Assembly (NCBI GenBank): GCA_947493165.1
Contig: CANLPY010000001.1
Span: 1,054,001-1,118,000, forward strand
DNA length: 64,000 bases
Reading direction: 5' to 3'
Source of the DNA: an uncultured Erythrobacter sp.
GTDB lineage: Bacteria > Pseudomonadota > Alphaproteobacteria > Sphingomonadales > Sphingomonadaceae
The position numbers and the translations under genes are program-made. Position 1 is the stretch's first letter. Every line of letters begins with the position of its first letter. Positions 62,839 through 64,000 of this stretch are shown here, one piece after another. The notes beneath the pieces are model-generated. The model was not told the origin of the DNA and ran no database searches. It saw only the letters and a list, made by a program, of their open reading frames with translations.

Positions 62839-63495
62839 ATGCCATCAGTCATCTTTCCCGGCCCAGAAGGCCGTCTTGAAGGTCGTTTCTCCCCTCCACC
62901 GCGCCCACGCGCACCAGTGGCGATGATCCTGCATCCGCATCCAGAAGGCGGCGGCACAATGAACGATCGGATCGTTCAGCGGCTCTATAAGACTTTCACT
63001 GATCGCGGCTTTGCAACCTTGCGCTTCAACTTTCGCGGTGTTGGCCGCAGCCAAGGCAGTTTTGATAATGGCGTTGGTGAATTGTCAGACGCAGCAAGCG
63101 CACTTGATTGGGTCCAGTCCATTCACCCAGAGGCGCAAACGACATGGGTCGCCGGCTACAGCTTTGGCGCGCTGATCGGCATGCAATTGCTGATGCGCCG
63201 CCCTGAAGTGCGCGGCTTCATCTCGATCGCACCGCCAGCCAACATGTACGACTTTTCATTCCTTGCCCCTTGCCCTGCCAGCGGCATCTTTGTGCAGGGC
63301 GCAGCGGATACCGTCGTTCAGCCGAGCGCCGTGCAGAAGCTGGTCGACAAGTTGCGCACGCAAAAGCACATCACAATCCACCATGAAGAGATCCCGCGCG
63401 CAAACCACTTCTTCGAAAATGAGACAGAAGACTTAATGGGGTCAGTCGACAACTATCTCGACTTCCGCCTCTCGCCGGATTGCCCAATCAAATAG
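62839..63495 (+). CDS. small alpha/beta hydrolase
   Basis: A 218-aa protein. LHPHPEGGGTMNDRIV is the family start; the nucleophile elbow GYSFGA (106-111, Ser108) and a late AADTVV and RANHFF give the acid and His. AAAGG precedes the ATG. It is divergent from the cysteine desulfurase operon with a Fur-like box between; the pair may be co-regulated. Substrate unknown. It is followed by a 13-bp hairpin. Confidence 0.87.
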   Translation: MPSVIFPGPEGRLEGRFSPPPRPRAPVAMILHPHPEGGGTMNDRIVQRLYKTFTDRGFATLRFNFRGVGRSQGSFDNGVGELSDAASALDWVQSIHPEAQTTWVAGYSFGALIGMQLLMRRPEVRGFISIAPPANMYDFSFLAPCPASGIFVQGAADTVVQPSAVQKLVDKLRTQKHITIHHEEIPRANHFFENETEDLMGSVDNYLDFRLSPDCPIK

Positions 63496-63501
63496 GCCGC
63501 C

Positions 63502-63533
63502 TATTTCCGCACTCTGGACGGAGTGCGGAAATA
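63502..63533 (+). terminator. strong hairpin terminator after the hydrolase
   Basis: A perfect 13-bp stem (63502-63514 with 63521-63533) around a 6-base loop, 7 bp after the hydrolase stop. No T-run follows, so termination strength is uncertain. Confidence 0.65.
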
Positions 63534-63575
63534 CAAGGTCCTGATCTGCAACTCGAAAGTGCTTGTCATGCAAAT

Positions 63576-63593
63576 GTAATGTTGTAACATCCC
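63576..63593 (+). promoter_or_regulatory. Zur-like palindrome ahead of the TonB-like gene
   Basis: GTAATGTTGTAACATCCC holds the perfect dyad ATGTT-GT-AACAT (63579-63590), close to alphaproteobacterial Zur operators as I remember them (14 of 18 positions). It is 68 bp before the start codon. Assignment to zinc control is an inference from the motif. Confidence 0.4.
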
Positions 63594-63660
63594 TCATGGG
63601 CGGCGCCTAAGGGCGAACAAACGCTCAAGGTAGCCGCTCCTTGAAGAGAGGAGACTTGCC

Positions 63661-64000
63661 ATGAGCTATGTCACAAACAAACATACCTATCAGCCCGTCG
63701 CGATACTTGGCGCAATTGGAATTCCCGCCGCCTTTGCGGGACTTTTGGTTGTCGGTCTCGCAGTGAAAGCTGTGGTCGACAACACTATTGATGAGCCAAT
63801 TACCGGGGTGACAGTTACTCCATACATCCCTCCACCACCGCCAAAACCGGTTGAAGACCCCGATCCGCGCCCAAAGTCTCAGCCAAATGAAACCATCACT
63901 TACGTTCCGGACACGAGGTTTCCCGCGCCGCGTGACCCGAGCGATATTGAAACGACCGGCCAGCTAGACCCGATTGGCGATATCGATCTTGGCGAAATCA
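63661..64000 (+). CDS. TonB-like energy transducer, N-terminal part (runs off window)
   Basis: The first 113 codons, open to the window edge. GAGGAGA precedes the ATG at 63661. A short basic head is followed by a hydrophobic helix (VAILGAIGIPAAFAGLLVVGLA, about residues 13-34), then a proline-rich region with PYIPPPPPKPVEDP. This is the layout of TonB-type proteins that carry proton-motive force to outer membrane receptors. The C-terminal TonB domain is not visible. Confidence 0.82.
   Translation, partial: MSYVTNKHTYQPVAILGAIGIPAAFAGLLVVGLAVKAVVDNTIDEPITGVTVTPYIPPPPPKPVEDPDPRPKSQPNETITYVPDTRFPAPRDPSDIETTGQLDPIGDIDLGEI

Overview
The window looks like ordinary chromosome from an alphaproteobacterium of the Sphingomonadales, most likely the Erythrobacteraceae. 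This is judged from gene content: a CcrM-type GANTC methyltransferase, the three-subunit transhydrogenase pntAA/pntAB/pntB, purS-purQ, an adrenodoxin-type ferredoxin, a TonB receptor with a Gly/Pro-rich insert, an ABA4-like carotenoid-associated membrane protein, paired entericidins, and the TIGR03805/TIGR03806-like beta-helix and diheme protein pair. No phage, insertion sequence, CRISPR array, rRNA or integrase was found. Genus-level placement is inference.

Layout, left to right. 1-7.1 kb: the Lys-rich tail of a truncated gene, an alpha/beta hydrolase, a TonB-dependent receptor, then infA, a Maf protein, an RNase E/G-like protein, yacG, tRNA-Phe and purC. 7.1-11.1 kb: an M16 peptidase lying between purC and purS-purQ. 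11-16.8 kb: a GGDEF/EAL protein, a GFA-family protein coupled to glmS, and an EamA permease. 17-22.5 kb: a five-gene envelope glycosylation cluster (GT2, GT-C-like enzyme, methyltransferase, flippase-like membrane protein, GT4). 22.8-28 kb: a lone CpaF ATPase, an EamA permease, a protein with helical repeats and a TonB_C-like end, a remnant of a second EamA gene, two entericidins and a DUF938 methyltransferase. 28-36.6 kb: an acyl-CoA ligase, an ABA4-like protein, an NAD(P)-binding protein, a dGTPase, an amino-acid racemase, and a three-gene operon (beta-helix protein, diheme cytochrome, hydrolase).

36.7-42.1 kb: the pnt operon, with a small exported protein inserted and a 40-aa cytochrome oxidase subunit IV gene upstream, then a degenerate NtrC-type regulator. 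42-48.5 kb: an SDR, a PhoD-like phosphatase, two outer-membrane barrels, folP and ccrM. 48.7-54.5 kb: a Ca/Na antiporter, rnhB, a soluble sugar dehydrogenase, GNAT, DUF1285, NUDIX and CCA enzymes. 54.5-60.3 kb: parC, a DUF1963 protein, a NavBac-type sodium channel and a DUF4349 lipoprotein. 60.3-64 kb: two cysteine desulfurases and a ferredoxin behind a Fur-like box, a hydrolase, and the start of a TonB-like gene behind a Zur-like palindrome.

Genes are packed tightly. Many operon neighbours overlap by 4 bp (ATGA or GTGA), and seven of eight convergent junctions overlap or are within 11 bp. The most notable signals are the ccrM upstream region (CtrA-like box, perfect DnaA box and four GANTC sites), the EamA remnant, the gene inserted in the pnt operon, and a periplasmic protein with a TonB-box-like start and TonB_C-like end.
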